Shown: positions 52,489-60,341 of the stretch, piece after piece
Layout: each line of letters starts with the position of its first letter
Position numbering within the stretch: position 1 is the first letter of the stretch
Origin: Mesosutterella faecium
GTDB lineage: Bacteria; Pseudomonadota; Gammaproteobacteria; Burkholderiales; Burkholderiaceae_F
Assembly (NCBI RefSeq): GCF_022809315.2
Contig: NZ_JAKZJU020000001.1
Span: 1,959,001-2,023,000 of the forward strand
Direction of reading: 5' to 3'
DNA: 64,000 nt
The notes under the pieces: model-generated
The model's input: the letters and a program-made list of their open reading frames with translations, nothing else
Told to the model about the DNA's origin: nothing
Databases searched by the model: none
Made by a program: the position numbers and the translations under genes

Positions 52489-53817
52489 TTAGGCCGCCTT
52501 CTTTTCCGGAACGAGCTTCTTCCAGATGAGCCCGATCACGAAGCCCACGATGGCAAACGGGATCCAGCCCAGCCCGAGCGCGTGCAGGGGCACATAGTCC
52601 CTGAGGATCGCCTCGAGCCCGCCCAGCGAAATCTTCGCGGTCTCGAGCAGGTTGATCGAGGCCATGATGAAGGTGGCCCCGATCGTCCAGGCGTAGACGC
52701 ACTGCCGGCCGCCGAAGAGATTGTTCAGGAAGAGCAGGCAGCCCAGCGCCACGATGAGCGGGTAGATGAACATCAGCACCGGGATCGTGGAGACGATGAT
52801 GGTCTTCAGGCCGAAGAGCCCGATCAGGTAGGAGACGATGGTGAAGATCACGGTCCAGGTCTTGTAGGTGAACTTCGAGCACAGCCTCAGGGCGTAGCCC
52901 GCGCAGCAGGTGATGAGCCCGATCGCGGTCGAAAGGCAGGCGAGCAGCACGATCACCGAGAGGATCGCCGCTCCCGCGTGGCCGAGCAGGATCTTCGCGC
53001 TTTCGGCGAGCACCGGGGCCCCGGTCTCCTGCAGCCCGATCATCGGGACGCTCTCGGCCCCGAGCTTCGCGATGAAGATGTAGACGAATCCGAGGCAGGC
53101 GGCGGCGATCGCGCCCGCCTTGTAGACCTCGTGCGTGAGCTCGGTGCGCTTCGTGCAGCCGCTTTCGCGCACGGCGTCAACGACGAGCGTTGCAAAAACG
53201 AAGGCGGCAATCGCGTCGAGCGTGTTGTAGCCGTCGAGCAGCCCCTGCACCGAGGCGGTGAGCGGCGCGGCGTACGCCGCGGTGGGAGCGGCGGGCGACC
53301 CCATCGGCGTGAGGACCGACTTCGCGATGAGGATCAGGAGTACGAAAAGCAGCGCCGGCGTGAGCACCTTGCCAATGCGGTCGACCAACTTTGAAGGCGT
53401 GGCCGCGAACCACCAGGCGATGAGGAAAAACACCGCGAGGAAGATGGGGAGCGCCGCCGGGCCGTCGATGCCGCCCAGGAACGGACGCACCGCGATCTCA
53501 AAGGCCACCGTGCCGGTTCTCGGGATGGCAAAGCACGGGCCGATCGACAGATAGGCGATCACGGTGTAGAAAAGGCCGTAGAGCGGATGCACGCGCGAGG
53601 CCGCGTCATGCAGGCCCTCGCAGCCCGAGTAGGCGATCGCCGCGACGCCGAAAAGCGGCAGGCCGACGCCCGTGATGAGAAAGCCCGCCACCGCGTACCA
53701 GACGTTGGTGCCGGCGTTCTGCCCCATGGCGGCCGGGAAAATCAGGTTGCCCGCGCCGAAAAAGAGCGCGAAAAGCATGAAGCCGATCGCAAGGGTGCGA
53801 TTCTTGTTCTGCTGCAC
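52489..53817 (-). CDS. brnQ: Branched-chain amino acid:cation symporter BrnQ, copy 2
   Basis: 442 residues from a GTG at 53817, with GAGAGGAGAG upstream. Motifs parallel copy 1: FMLFALFFGAGNLIFPAAMG, ASRVHPLYGLFYTVIAYLSI, GPCFAIPRTGTVAFEIAVRP and LLDGYNTLDAIAAFVFATLV. The paralogues diverge most in loops and near the C-terminus (SLGGLEAILRDYVPL here). Two copies may differ in affinity or in which amino acid they prefer; neither can be read from sequence. Confidence 0.94.
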   Translation of the reverse strand: MQQNKNRTLAIGFMLFALFFGAGNLIFPAAMGQNAGTNVWYAVAGFLITGVGLPLFGVAAIAYSGCEGLHDAASRVHPLYGLFYTVIAYLSIGPCFAIPRTGTVAFEIAVRPFLGGIDGPAALPIFLAVFFLIAWWFAATPSKLVDRIGKVLTPALLFVLLILIAKSVLTPMGSPAAPTAAYAAPLTASVQGLLDGYNTLDAIAAFVFATLVVDAVRESGCTKRTELTHEVYKAGAIAAACLGFVYIFIAKLGAESVPMIGLQETGAPVLAESAKILLGHAGAAILSVIVLLACLSTAIGLITCCAGYALRLCSKFTYKTWTVIFTIVSYLIGLFGLKTIIVSTIPVLMFIYPLIVALGCLLFLNNLFGGRQCVYAWTIGATFIMASINLLETAKISLGGLEAILRDYVPLHALGLGWIPFAIVGFVIGLIWKKLVPEKKAA

Positions 53818-54265
53818 GAGAACTCTCCTCTCCGAAAAAAGTCCGGAGCCGGAATCCGGGGCGGGTGGCCGCGGACGGTGCTGCGCCCTGTCCCTCCCGG
53901 TAGGAGGCAGGGGGCTCCGGCGCGTTTCTTTGTTAAGAAATGAAAAAATCCTGTGAAAACAGAAAACGCTCCCGCCTCCGCACCAGGAGGCCGGCAGCTT
54001 TCTGCTTAAAGGTAAACAGCACCATTGTAGGGCGAAGGGGAACTTTTTTGCCCCGAAAAAGGGAGTTTTTCATCCCGCCAAAGGGCGATGGTCCGAAAGG
54101 GGGAGCGCACGAGGGGGAAAAAGCCTCGGCCGAAAGGCGGCGTCTCAGCTGCATAAGAAGCAGATTTTCAGCCCTTTAGATCAAACTTTCCGTCCCACGC
54201 CCGCCCTGCCCCTCCCCGCTAAAATGGACGCAGCAGCAAGCCTTTGCAAAGAAAGGAGGACGCCT
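53818..54265. other. Divergent region between brnQ and the nitroreductase
   Basis: About 450 bp. It contains AT-richer DNA at 53930-54080 and short imperfect repeats, but no clear operator, riboswitch or terminator. Promoters for both flanking genes are expected here. Confidence 0.4.
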
Positions 54266-54865
54266 ATGAAAAAAGCGCTCGTTTTGACGGCCCTCACCGC
54301 GGCCCTTGCCGCCGGGGCCGCCCGGGCCTCCGACACGATCAGCCTGCCCGCGGCGCAGACGAAGGGCGGGATGCCCCTCATGGAGGCGCTTGCCAGCCGG
54401 CACAGCAGCCGCAGTTTCGCCCCCGGGGATCTCTCGGCCCAGGAGCTCTCGAACCTGCTGTGGGCCGCCTGGGGCGTGAACCGTAGCGACGGCCGCCGCA
54501 CCATCCCCACGGCGATGAACCGCCAGGAGCTGGAGGTCTACGTGAACCGCAGGGACGGCGTGTGGCGCTACGAGGCGGCCGGGCAGAGGCTCGTGCGCGC
54601 GGCCCCCAGGGCGCTGCCCTCCCCGATGAACGACGCGCCCGAGGTGCTCATCTTCGCGATCCCCGCGGGTGAGGAGTACGGGCCCTACCACGCGGGGCTC
54701 GCGGCCCAGAGCGCGGGGCTTTACTGCGCGGGCGCGAAGCTCGCCTGCGTGGTGCGGGCAAGCCCCGTGAAGGCGGCCGAAAAAGCCGACCCGAAGGCCT
54801 TCGGCTTCCTGCCGAAAGGCTGGAAGCCCAGCCTCACGCTGCACGCGGGACACCCCGCGAAGTAG
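54266..54865 (+). CDS. Exported nitroreductase-family protein (SagB/ThcOx-like)
   Basis: 199 residues from ATG 54266 with AAAGGAGG upstream. A Sec signal peptide (MKKALVLTALTAALAAGAAR-A) precedes a nitroreductase fold: MEALASRHSSRSFAPGDLSA is the FMN-binding RxSxR start, LSNLLWAAWGVNRSDGRRTI and PTAMNRQELEVYV follow, and YHAGLAAQSAGLYCAGAKLA is the late helix. Members of this SagB-type subgroup bind FMN and act as oxidoreductases. A signal peptide on a nitroreductase is unusual but recurrent in anaerobes. It may act with the periplasmic flavoproteins of this genome. Confidence 0.88.
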   Translation: MKKALVLTALTAALAAGAARASDTISLPAAQTKGGMPLMEALASRHSSRSFAPGDLSAQELSNLLWAAWGVNRSDGRRTIPTAMNRQELEVYVNRRDGVWRYEAAGQRLVRAAPRALPSPMNDAPEVLIFAIPAGEEYGPYHAGLAAQSAGLYCAGAKLACVVRASPVKAAEKADPKAFGFLPKGWKPSLTLHAGHPAK

Positions 54866-54903
54866 ACCGGGCAAAAAAAAAACGCTTCTAAAGGGCGGGG
54901 GCC

Positions 54904-55212
54904 TTAAGGCGCTCCGGGGCGGGCGGCGTCCTTTCCCTTTTCCGCTTCCGGCCCCGCCGCTTCCGAGAAGCTGCGCAGCAGCTCCTCGGCCGTCATAAAG
55001 AAGCGGCGGGAGGCCCGCGGCAGCTCGGAGGCGAGGCGCGACATCGAGCGGGCCGCCGCGCGGCACTGCCTCGGGGCAGCGGCCGCCGCTACCGCGAAGG
55101 CCAGAACGGCGGCGGAAAGCGCGAACAGAAGGGCCGCGGCCGCTCCGATCAGGAGCGCCGTCCCCAGCACCGCGGCCGCGAGCGCGACGGCGAACCGCGT
55201 GAACTTACCCAT
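54904..55212 (-). CDS. Small membrane protein of the metal ATPase operon
   Basis: 102 residues. Two closely spaced hydrophobic stretches (FAVALAAAVLGTALLIGAAA and ALLFALSAAVLAFAVAAAAA) form a hairpin, followed by an amphipathic basic/acidic tail (SRLASELPRASRRFFMTAEE). I do not recognise a family. It is the last gene of a minus-strand operon, 23 bp after the HMA-like protein, so a structural or regulatory role with the P-type ATPase is likely. Confidence 0.7.
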   Translation of the reverse strand: MGKFTRFAVALAAAVLGTALLIGAAAALLFALSAAVLAFAVAAAAAPRQCRAAARSMSRLASELPRASRRFFMTAEELLRSFSEAAGPEAEKGKDAARPGAP

Positions 55213-55235
55213 GGCTTTCCCTCCGCAGGACGATC

Positions 55236-55712
55236 CTAGAAGACCGTCTTACGATACCGGATCATGTGCCAGAGGAGAAGGGCCGTGAAGAAAACGCCGG
55301 AGCCAACGTGCAGGGCCGCCATCCGGCCTCTCATCCCCGGAAGGATCGAAAGGAGGACCGCGGCGTAGGACACCGCCATCCCGCGGTTCACCATCCGGTT
55401 CACCGAGGCCGAGGCGTGAAAGGGGCTGAGGCCGCAGGAGCGGCGTTTCACTGCGGGCGCGGCCGGCAGCGCGGGCAGCGCCGCCTGGGCCAGGGCCCGC
55501 AGCGTCCCGAGGTCGAGCTTTTCCGGGTCCCAGAGGAGCAGGAGGCTGCCCACGCGGCGGTTGACGTCGGCTGCAATGACGCCCTCCATCCCGCGCAGGA
55601 ACGTCTCGAGCCCCGAGGCGGCCTCTTCCCCGCGCAGCGCCGGGTGCCGCAGCCGCAGCCTCCCGGGAGCGAGGCTTCGGATATAGGGGGCAAGGGGATC
55701 GTTCTCGTTCAT
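55236..55712 (-). CDS. HMA_2-like domain membrane protein
   Basis: 158 residues. LAPGRLRLRHPALRGEEAAS and ADVNRRVGSLLLLWDPEKLD form a ferredoxin-like HMA_2 domain (about 13-75) that lacks the CxxC metal site. The C-terminal part has two membrane segments (AVSYAAVLLSILPGMRG and LHVGSGVFFTALLLWHMIRY). The start overlaps the ATPase stop as ATGA, indicating coupled translation and joint function. It may be a docking or regulatory subunit of the ATPase. Confidence 0.82.
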   Translation of the reverse strand: MNENDPLAPYIRSLAPGRLRLRHPALRGEEAASGLETFLRGMEGVIAADVNRRVGSLLLLWDPEKLDLGTLRALAQAALPALPAAPAVKRRSCGLSPFHASASVNRMVNRGMAVSYAAVLLSILPGMRGRMAALHVGSGVFFTALLLWHMIRYRKTVF

Positions 55713-57820
55713 GGCTCGGTTCCTGAGTCGATGTAGCCGCCGCGGATCGCGTTCAGGCAGACCGCCATCGTGGTGCCGTTGTGCAGCACCGCGTTCATGG
55801 CGGGCGGGATCATGTTCATGAGGCCGCCGGCGAGGAACCCGGTGTTGAGTCCCACGCTTGCGGCGAAGTTAAAGCGGACGCGCCCGAGCGTGGCCCGCGA
55901 GAGCCGGATCGCCCGGGGAAGGTCCTCGAGGTTGTTGCTGGCGAGCACGACGTCGGCCACCTGCTGGGCGATGTCGGTGCTGTCTCTCATCGACACGCCG
56001 ACGTCGGCCGAGGACAGCCCCGGGGTGTCGTTGATGCCGTCGCCCACCATGATGACGCGGTGGCCTCCCGCGCGCAGCTCCTCGACCGCGCGGGCCTTGC
56101 CCTCGGGGAGCATCTGGGCCCGGAACTCGTCGACCCCGAGCCTCGCGGCGATGCTGGTCGCGGTCCGGGGGTCGTCGCCGGTGAGCATGACGATCCGCCG
56201 GATGCCCATCGAGCGGAGCTCCCCGATCACCGCGCGGGCGTTCTCCTTGGGCGGGTCCTCAATTCCGAAGATCCCGATCAGCTCTCCGCCCTGGGCCATG
56301 TAGAGGATGCTCTTGCCCTGGGCGGCAAGCCGCGAGATCTCAGAGTCCATCGCGGAGATGTCGACGCCCTCGTCCTCCTCGACGAAATGCCGGGAGCCGA
56401 GCACGACCTCCTTGCCCTTCACGCGCGAGCGGATCCCGTGGGCGGCCACGTAGACCACCTCGGCGTCGTGCTCCTCGATCGCGTGGTCGAGGCCCTTCTC
56501 GCGGGCCGCGAGCACGATGCTGCGCGACACCGGGTGCGGGAAGTGCTCCTCGAGGCAGGCGGCGACCTTGAGCAGATCGTCCCGGTCCCAGCCGCCGTGG
56601 GGCACCACGTCGGTGAGCTTCGGGGCGGCGTTGGTGAGGGTCCCGGTCTTGTCGAAGACCACGGTGTCGGCCTCGGCGAGCGCCTCAAGCGCACGCCCGC
56701 CCTTGATGAGGATGTTCGCGCGCACGCCTTCCTTCATCGCGGTGAGGACCGACAAGGGCGTGGAGAGCCGCAGCGCGCAGCTGTAGTCAACGAGCAGCAC
56801 CGAGGCGGTCCGGGCGAGGCTTCTCGTAAAGAAGAAGACCAGGCCCGCCAGCAGGAAGTTGAAAGGCACGATCGCGTCTGCGAGGTGCGACATCCGGGCC
56901 TCGAGCCCGGACTTGCGCCGCTCGCTCTCGTCCACGAAGCGCGCGATCTGGTTGAGCCTCGAGTCCTCCTGGCTGCCGGTCGGGCGGATGTCGATCTCGC
57001 CCTCCTCCACCACGGTTCCCGCGAACACCGCGCCGCCCGCGGCCTTGCGGACCGGAAGCGGCTCGCCGGTGAGCGCGGCCTGGTTCACGAAGGCCTCGCC
57101 CGCGACCACGGCGGCGTCGACCGGAATGGCCGTGCCCGCGCGCACCACGATCGCCTCGCCGGGGGCGAGCTCCTGGATGGGCTTCTGCACGAGGCCGCCG
57201 TCCGCGCCGCGCACCCAGACGCGGTCGACCCGCACGGAGAGCTCGCTCGCGAGCGAGTCGAGCGACTTCTTCTTCGTCACCCGCTCGAGCATGTCCCCGA
57301 GCCCCAGAAGGAGCACGATGAGGCCGGCCGTCCGGAAGTCGCGCATCAGCAGCGAGATGCCGACCGCCGAGGCGTCGAGCACCTCGACGTTCACCCGCCC
57401 GCGCACGAGGTTTGCGAGCCCGCGGACGAAAAACGGCACCGCGTGCACGACCGTGTGGACCGCGTTCCAGAGGAAAGGCAGCAGCGGCCGCACGAACACA
57501 TAGCGCTCAAGCGGCCACCAGTCGTAGTCCGAGGCGGCCGCGCGGCGGCGCTGCTCCCGGATCTGGGCGGCGGTGGGCAGGCTTTGCGATGAAGCCCGCC
57601 TCGTGCGGATCGAGGCGAGCAGCGCCGCGGCCGCGTCCAGCGCCGAGGCGCTGCTGTAAACGACAAGAATCGAGCCCGAGCGCGGGCTCACGCGGACGCC
57701 CTCGACCCCCGCGACCGACTGCAGCCGGTCGGCGAGCGTCACGGCGAAAGCGTCGGTGAAGCGAAAGGCCGAGCGCCAGCGGATGCGCCCGGGAATGTGG
57801 TGAGCAACGGTAAGATTCAT
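55709..57820 (-). CDS. P1B-type metal-transporting ATPase with atypical membrane motif
   Basis: 703 residues. The N-terminus has an HMA_2-like domain with HHIPGRIRWRS but no CxxC. The core is intact: actuator NQAALTGEPLPVRK, phosphorylation site TVVFDKTGTLT (about 385), nucleotide-binding HFPHPVSRSIVL and hinge VMVGDGINDTPGLSSADVG-like sequence. In the metal-site helix the usual CPC is replaced: VLLVDYSCALRLSTP. The last helices end FLAGGLMNMIPPAMNAVLHN followed by GTTMAV. Such atypical P1B ATPases have been linked to manganese, zinc or iron rather than copper; the ion is uncertain here. Second gene of a four-gene operon. Confidence 0.9.
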   Translation of the reverse strand: MNLTVAHHIPGRIRWRSAFRFTDAFAVTLADRLQSVAGVEGVRVSPRSGSILVVYSSASALDAAAALLASIRTRRASSQSLPTAAQIREQRRRAAASDYDWWPLERYVFVRPLLPFLWNAVHTVVHAVPFFVRGLANLVRGRVNVEVLDASAVGISLLMRDFRTAGLIVLLLGLGDMLERVTKKKSLDSLASELSVRVDRVWVRGADGGLVQKPIQELAPGEAIVVRAGTAIPVDAAVVAGEAFVNQAALTGEPLPVRKAAGGAVFAGTVVEEGEIDIRPTGSQEDSRLNQIARFVDESERRKSGLEARMSHLADAIVPFNFLLAGLVFFFTRSLARTASVLLVDYSCALRLSTPLSVLTAMKEGVRANILIKGGRALEALAEADTVVFDKTGTLTNAAPKLTDVVPHGGWDRDDLLKVAACLEEHFPHPVSRSIVLAAREKGLDHAIEEHDAEVVYVAAHGIRSRVKGKEVVLGSRHFVEEDEGVDISAMDSEISRLAAQGKSILYMAQGGELIGIFGIEDPPKENARAVIGELRSMGIRRIVMLTGDDPRTATSIAARLGVDEFRAQMLPEGKARAVEELRAGGHRVIMVGDGINDTPGLSSADVGVSMRDSTDIAQQVADVVLASNNLEDLPRAIRLSRATLGRVRFNFAASVGLNTGFLAGGLMNMIPPAMNAVLHNGTTMAVCLNAIRGGYIDSGTEP

Positions 57821-57892
57821 GGAACCCCGAAGCTAAAAAAGAAGACGGAGAAGCGGGCCGCAGAGGGCCGAAGCTCAAAAAAAAGCGGGGGG

Positions 57893-58195
57893 TCAGGCCG
57901 CGGAGGTGCCCGGGGCCTTCTTCAGCAGCGCGGCCTCCTCCACTTCGGGGGACGCGGCGCTGCGGCGGGCTTTGGACTTCGCCTCGGCTTCGGCAAAGAC
58001 GTCGGCCACGTCCTCGCGGGCTCCGTCGACCGTCTCGAGGACCTTGTCGCGGATGTCGTAGCCGTGGGAGAGGACGTCGGAGGCGAGGGGCTTCAGGCCC
58101 TTCAGCTTCCCGCGCGAGACGGCCGTGGCGCCGAGCGCTCCGATCACGATTCCGCCAAGCAGGAACAGACCGCATTTCACAGTTTCATTCGTCAT
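57893..58195 (-). CDS. DUF6110-like small anchored protein
   Basis: 100 residues. MTNETVKCGLFLLGGIVIGA starts a single N-terminal membrane anchor, followed by an amphipathic helical region (LASDVLSHGYDIRDKVLETV, then ADVFAEAEAKSK). This matches the YtxH/DUF6110 style of small membrane proteins that recur beside this class of P-type ATPase. It is first in the operon, 72 bp before the ATPase gene. The function is unknown; membership of the transporter complex is inferred from context. Confidence 0.75.
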   Translation of the reverse strand: MTNETVKCGLFLLGGIVIGALGATAVSRGKLKGLKPLASDVLSHGYDIRDKVLETVDGAREDVADVFAEAEAKSKARRSAASPEVEEAALLKKAPGTSAA

Positions 58196-58360
58196 TTTTG
58201 TTTACCTTTTTTCCTTCGTGCTTAAAGACCTGACTTCTCACCTGCCATTCACAAATGGTAATGAGAAATACTTCTATTTATTTTACCCCCGTTTGGACCC
58301 GCCTCGAGCGCCGGATGAGCGCATTCAGGGCATAATTTAGCCGATAAAAATAAAATAATC

Positions 58361-58377
58361 CAATGGATAGATATAAC
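58361..58377 (+). repeat. 17-bp target duplication of the IS1202-type element, left copy
   Basis: CAATGGATAGATATAAC, identical at all 17 positions to 60182-60198 on the other side of the element. Confidence 0.92.
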
Positions 58378-60181
58378 TGTTAGAGCAACGCGATAATGTC
58401 ACGGAAAACTACGGGACTATGTCATGGTCCGGCAACGCGACTCTGTCATAAGCCGGCAATCTGCATGACAGCCCCCGGCAAAGCGATTTTGTCACACAAT
58501 CACTTCAGAGAGCCTGTTTTTTAGGAGTCGCACATGAAAAACTCGCTTCCTGAAAGAGCCCCGAAGTCCCAGACCGGCACAGAGGAGATTTTCGAACAGG
58601 TCGCCTACGGCCTGCTCTCGGTGCCGGAGGCAGCCAAAGCGATGAAGCTGAGCATTCGCCAGTTCTATCGCAGGCTGGCCGCCTGGAAAAGGGGCGAAGC
58701 CGCAGATCCGCCCCATGGCAACAAAGGGCGGCCCCCGAGCAACCGCCTGCCAGACGATATTCGTTTAAAAATCATAGAACTGGCAGTTACAAAATATCAG
58801 GATTTCCCTCCGACGCTCCTGACTCAGTACCTTGTGAAAAACGAAGGGATCAAAGTGTCGAAGGAAACTGTTCGAAAGATTCTGAGAGAACTCAGCCCTC
58901 AGGCCTCAGAGCAGGGGCTCAGAAGAGCCGGTCATTTTCTGAGGCGCAGAAGGTCAAGGTTCGGCGAGCTGGTTCAGATCGACGGCAGCCCGCACAGATG
59001 GTTCGGCCCCGGTCAGAAAGAGTGCTCATTAATCGCGTTCATTGACGATGCGACCGGCAGAATCGCCGCTGCCGGGTTCTTTCCCTCGGAGACCGCGGCG
59101 GGCTATATGACCGTGCTGCTCCAATACATCAGGGCGCACGGAATCCCCCTTGCGCTATACAGCGATCGGCACGGCACTTTCCGCGCGTTGGCTCAGGGCC
59201 GGTCCAAAAATGTAGAGGGCACACAGTTTCAGAGAGTCTGCGACAAGCTTCAGATCGAGCAGATATTCGCTCAGAGCCCGCAGGCAAAAGGCCGGATAGA
59301 ACGCCTGTTCAAGACGCTGCAGGGGCGCTGGCCGCATGAGTTCAGGGTCATGGGAATCGAAGACATGGCCACCGCCAATCAGCGCATGGACGAACTGATC
59401 AGGGATTTCAATCAGCGGTTTGGAATCGACCCAAGAGAACCCCTGAGCGCAAACTGTGCGGTGGCTGAAGAAAGTATGCCCGAGATTGAACGCATATGCG
59501 CCTGGTGGCACGAACGCGTTCTGAGCAAATCTCTGAGCGTCTCCTTCGGGGGGTCGATCCTGCAGCTCAAGAATGCGAGCGCTCGGAAGTTTGAGCTGAT
59601 GGGCAAGAAAGTCAGCGTCATCGAGTACCCGGATGGCCGTGCGCCGGAAATGGTCTACCGGGATGCACGGGGCAAAGAACATCTGCTCTGCTTTGAAGCC
59701 CGGAAAAGAAAAACGCTCGAGCGCACGGAATACCTTGAGTCATCGAAGACCATAGACGCATGCCTGGATCGAATCATTGAGAAGGAAGATTTGCGACCCA
59801 ACGGCTTCGTCATGAAGCTGGAATGCGAAATGGCTGAAGCGAAGCAACGGCAGGCCCAGAGAAAAGAGCGTGACCAAAAGGCCCGTGAACTCGAAGAAAA
59901 GCTGAAGCAGCGGAAAAACAGATCTGGCAAATAATGAAATCAACACAGGCTCTCAGAAGATCTTTTTTCCCAACCTGCCCACAGCCCGCACGGGCTTCAG
60001 CCCATTTGAGGCGAGCGCCCGACAGAGCGTGGGCAGGGTGTTCTCCATGAAGACGATAAAGGGCCCCAGGGGGCTCTCAATTTCTGTCTTTGGCGGAGAA
60101 TTTTTGGTGTCATAATCGCTTTGCTAGGGTGTGACATAGTCCCGTTGTGCTGGCATGTGACATTTTCCCTTTGCTCTAACA
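58378..60181 (+). mobile_element. IS1202/ISNCY family insertion sequence, 1804 bp, with 17-bp duplication
   Basis: The left end TGTTAGAGCAACGCGATAAT and the right end inverted TGTTAGAGCAAAGGGAAAAT match at 17 of 20, and GTCAC follows in both. Beyond the tips, a motif close to CAACGCGACTATGTCACA recurs four times at the left end (58387, 58411, 58433, 58479) and three times, inverted, at the right end (60106, 60131, 60157). The long duplication and repeated ends fit the IS1202 group, some members of which make 15-29 bp duplications. One intact transposase gene is inside. Confidence 0.92.
58534..59934 (+). CDS. ISNCY (IS1202 group) DDE transposase
   Basis: 466 residues. An N-terminal helix-turn-helix pair (LSVPEAAKAMKLSIRQFYRR, and HGNKGRPPSNRLPDDIRLKI) binds the ends. 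The rve core shows RFGELVQIDGSPHRWFGPGQ (first Asp), IPLALYSDRHGTFRALAQGR (second Asp) and QSPQAKGRIERLFKTLQGRW (Glu). The C-terminal tail is highly charged (RQAQRKERDQKARELEEKLK). The I-D-G-S-P-H-x-W-F and Y-S-D-R-H signatures separate this family from IS481 and IS3. The frame is intact. Confidence 0.95.
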   Translation: MKNSLPERAPKSQTGTEEIFEQVAYGLLSVPEAAKAMKLSIRQFYRRLAAWKRGEAADPPHGNKGRPPSNRLPDDIRLKIIELAVTKYQDFPPTLLTQYLVKNEGIKVSKETVRKILRELSPQASEQGLRRAGHFLRRRRSRFGELVQIDGSPHRWFGPGQKECSLIAFIDDATGRIAAAGFFPSETAAGYMTVLLQYIRAHGIPLALYSDRHGTFRALAQGRSKNVEGTQFQRVCDKLQIEQIFAQSPQAKGRIERLFKTLQGRWPHEFRVMGIEDMATANQRMDELIRDFNQRFGIDPREPLSANCAVAEESMPEIERICAWWHERVLSKSLSVSFGGSILQLKNASARKFELMGKKVSVIEYPDGRAPEMVYRDARGKEHLLCFEARKRKTLERTEYLESSKTIDACLDRIIEKEDLRPNGFVMKLECEMAEAKQRQAQRKERDQKARELEEKLKQRKNRSGK

Positions 60182-60198
60182 CAATGGATAGATATAAC
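60182..60198 (+). repeat. 17-bp target duplication of the IS1202-type element, right copy
   Basis: CAATGGATAGATATAAC, directly after the right terminus GCTCTAACA. Confidence 0.92.
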
Positions 60199-60248
60199 AA
60201 AAATGAGGCCCCGGGGGCAGCGGGTCTCTCTATTAGATAGGCACAGAC

Positions 60249-60285
60249 TAAAAGCGCCCCTTCCGGAAGAACCGGAAGGGGCGCT
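60249..60285 (-). terminator. Intrinsic terminator of the second Tat flavoprotein gene
   Basis: AGCGCCCCTTCCGG (60253-60266) pairs perfectly with CCGGAAGGGGCGCT (60272-60285) around AAGAA. On the minus strand the stem runs into TTTTAG. It lies about 55 bp beyond the flavoprotein stop. Confidence 0.85.
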
Positions 60286-60341
60286 CGGGTCCGGCCGGGG
60301 AGAGAGTCCGAGCTGGGCCCGCGTCCTACTTCTGGGGGCGA

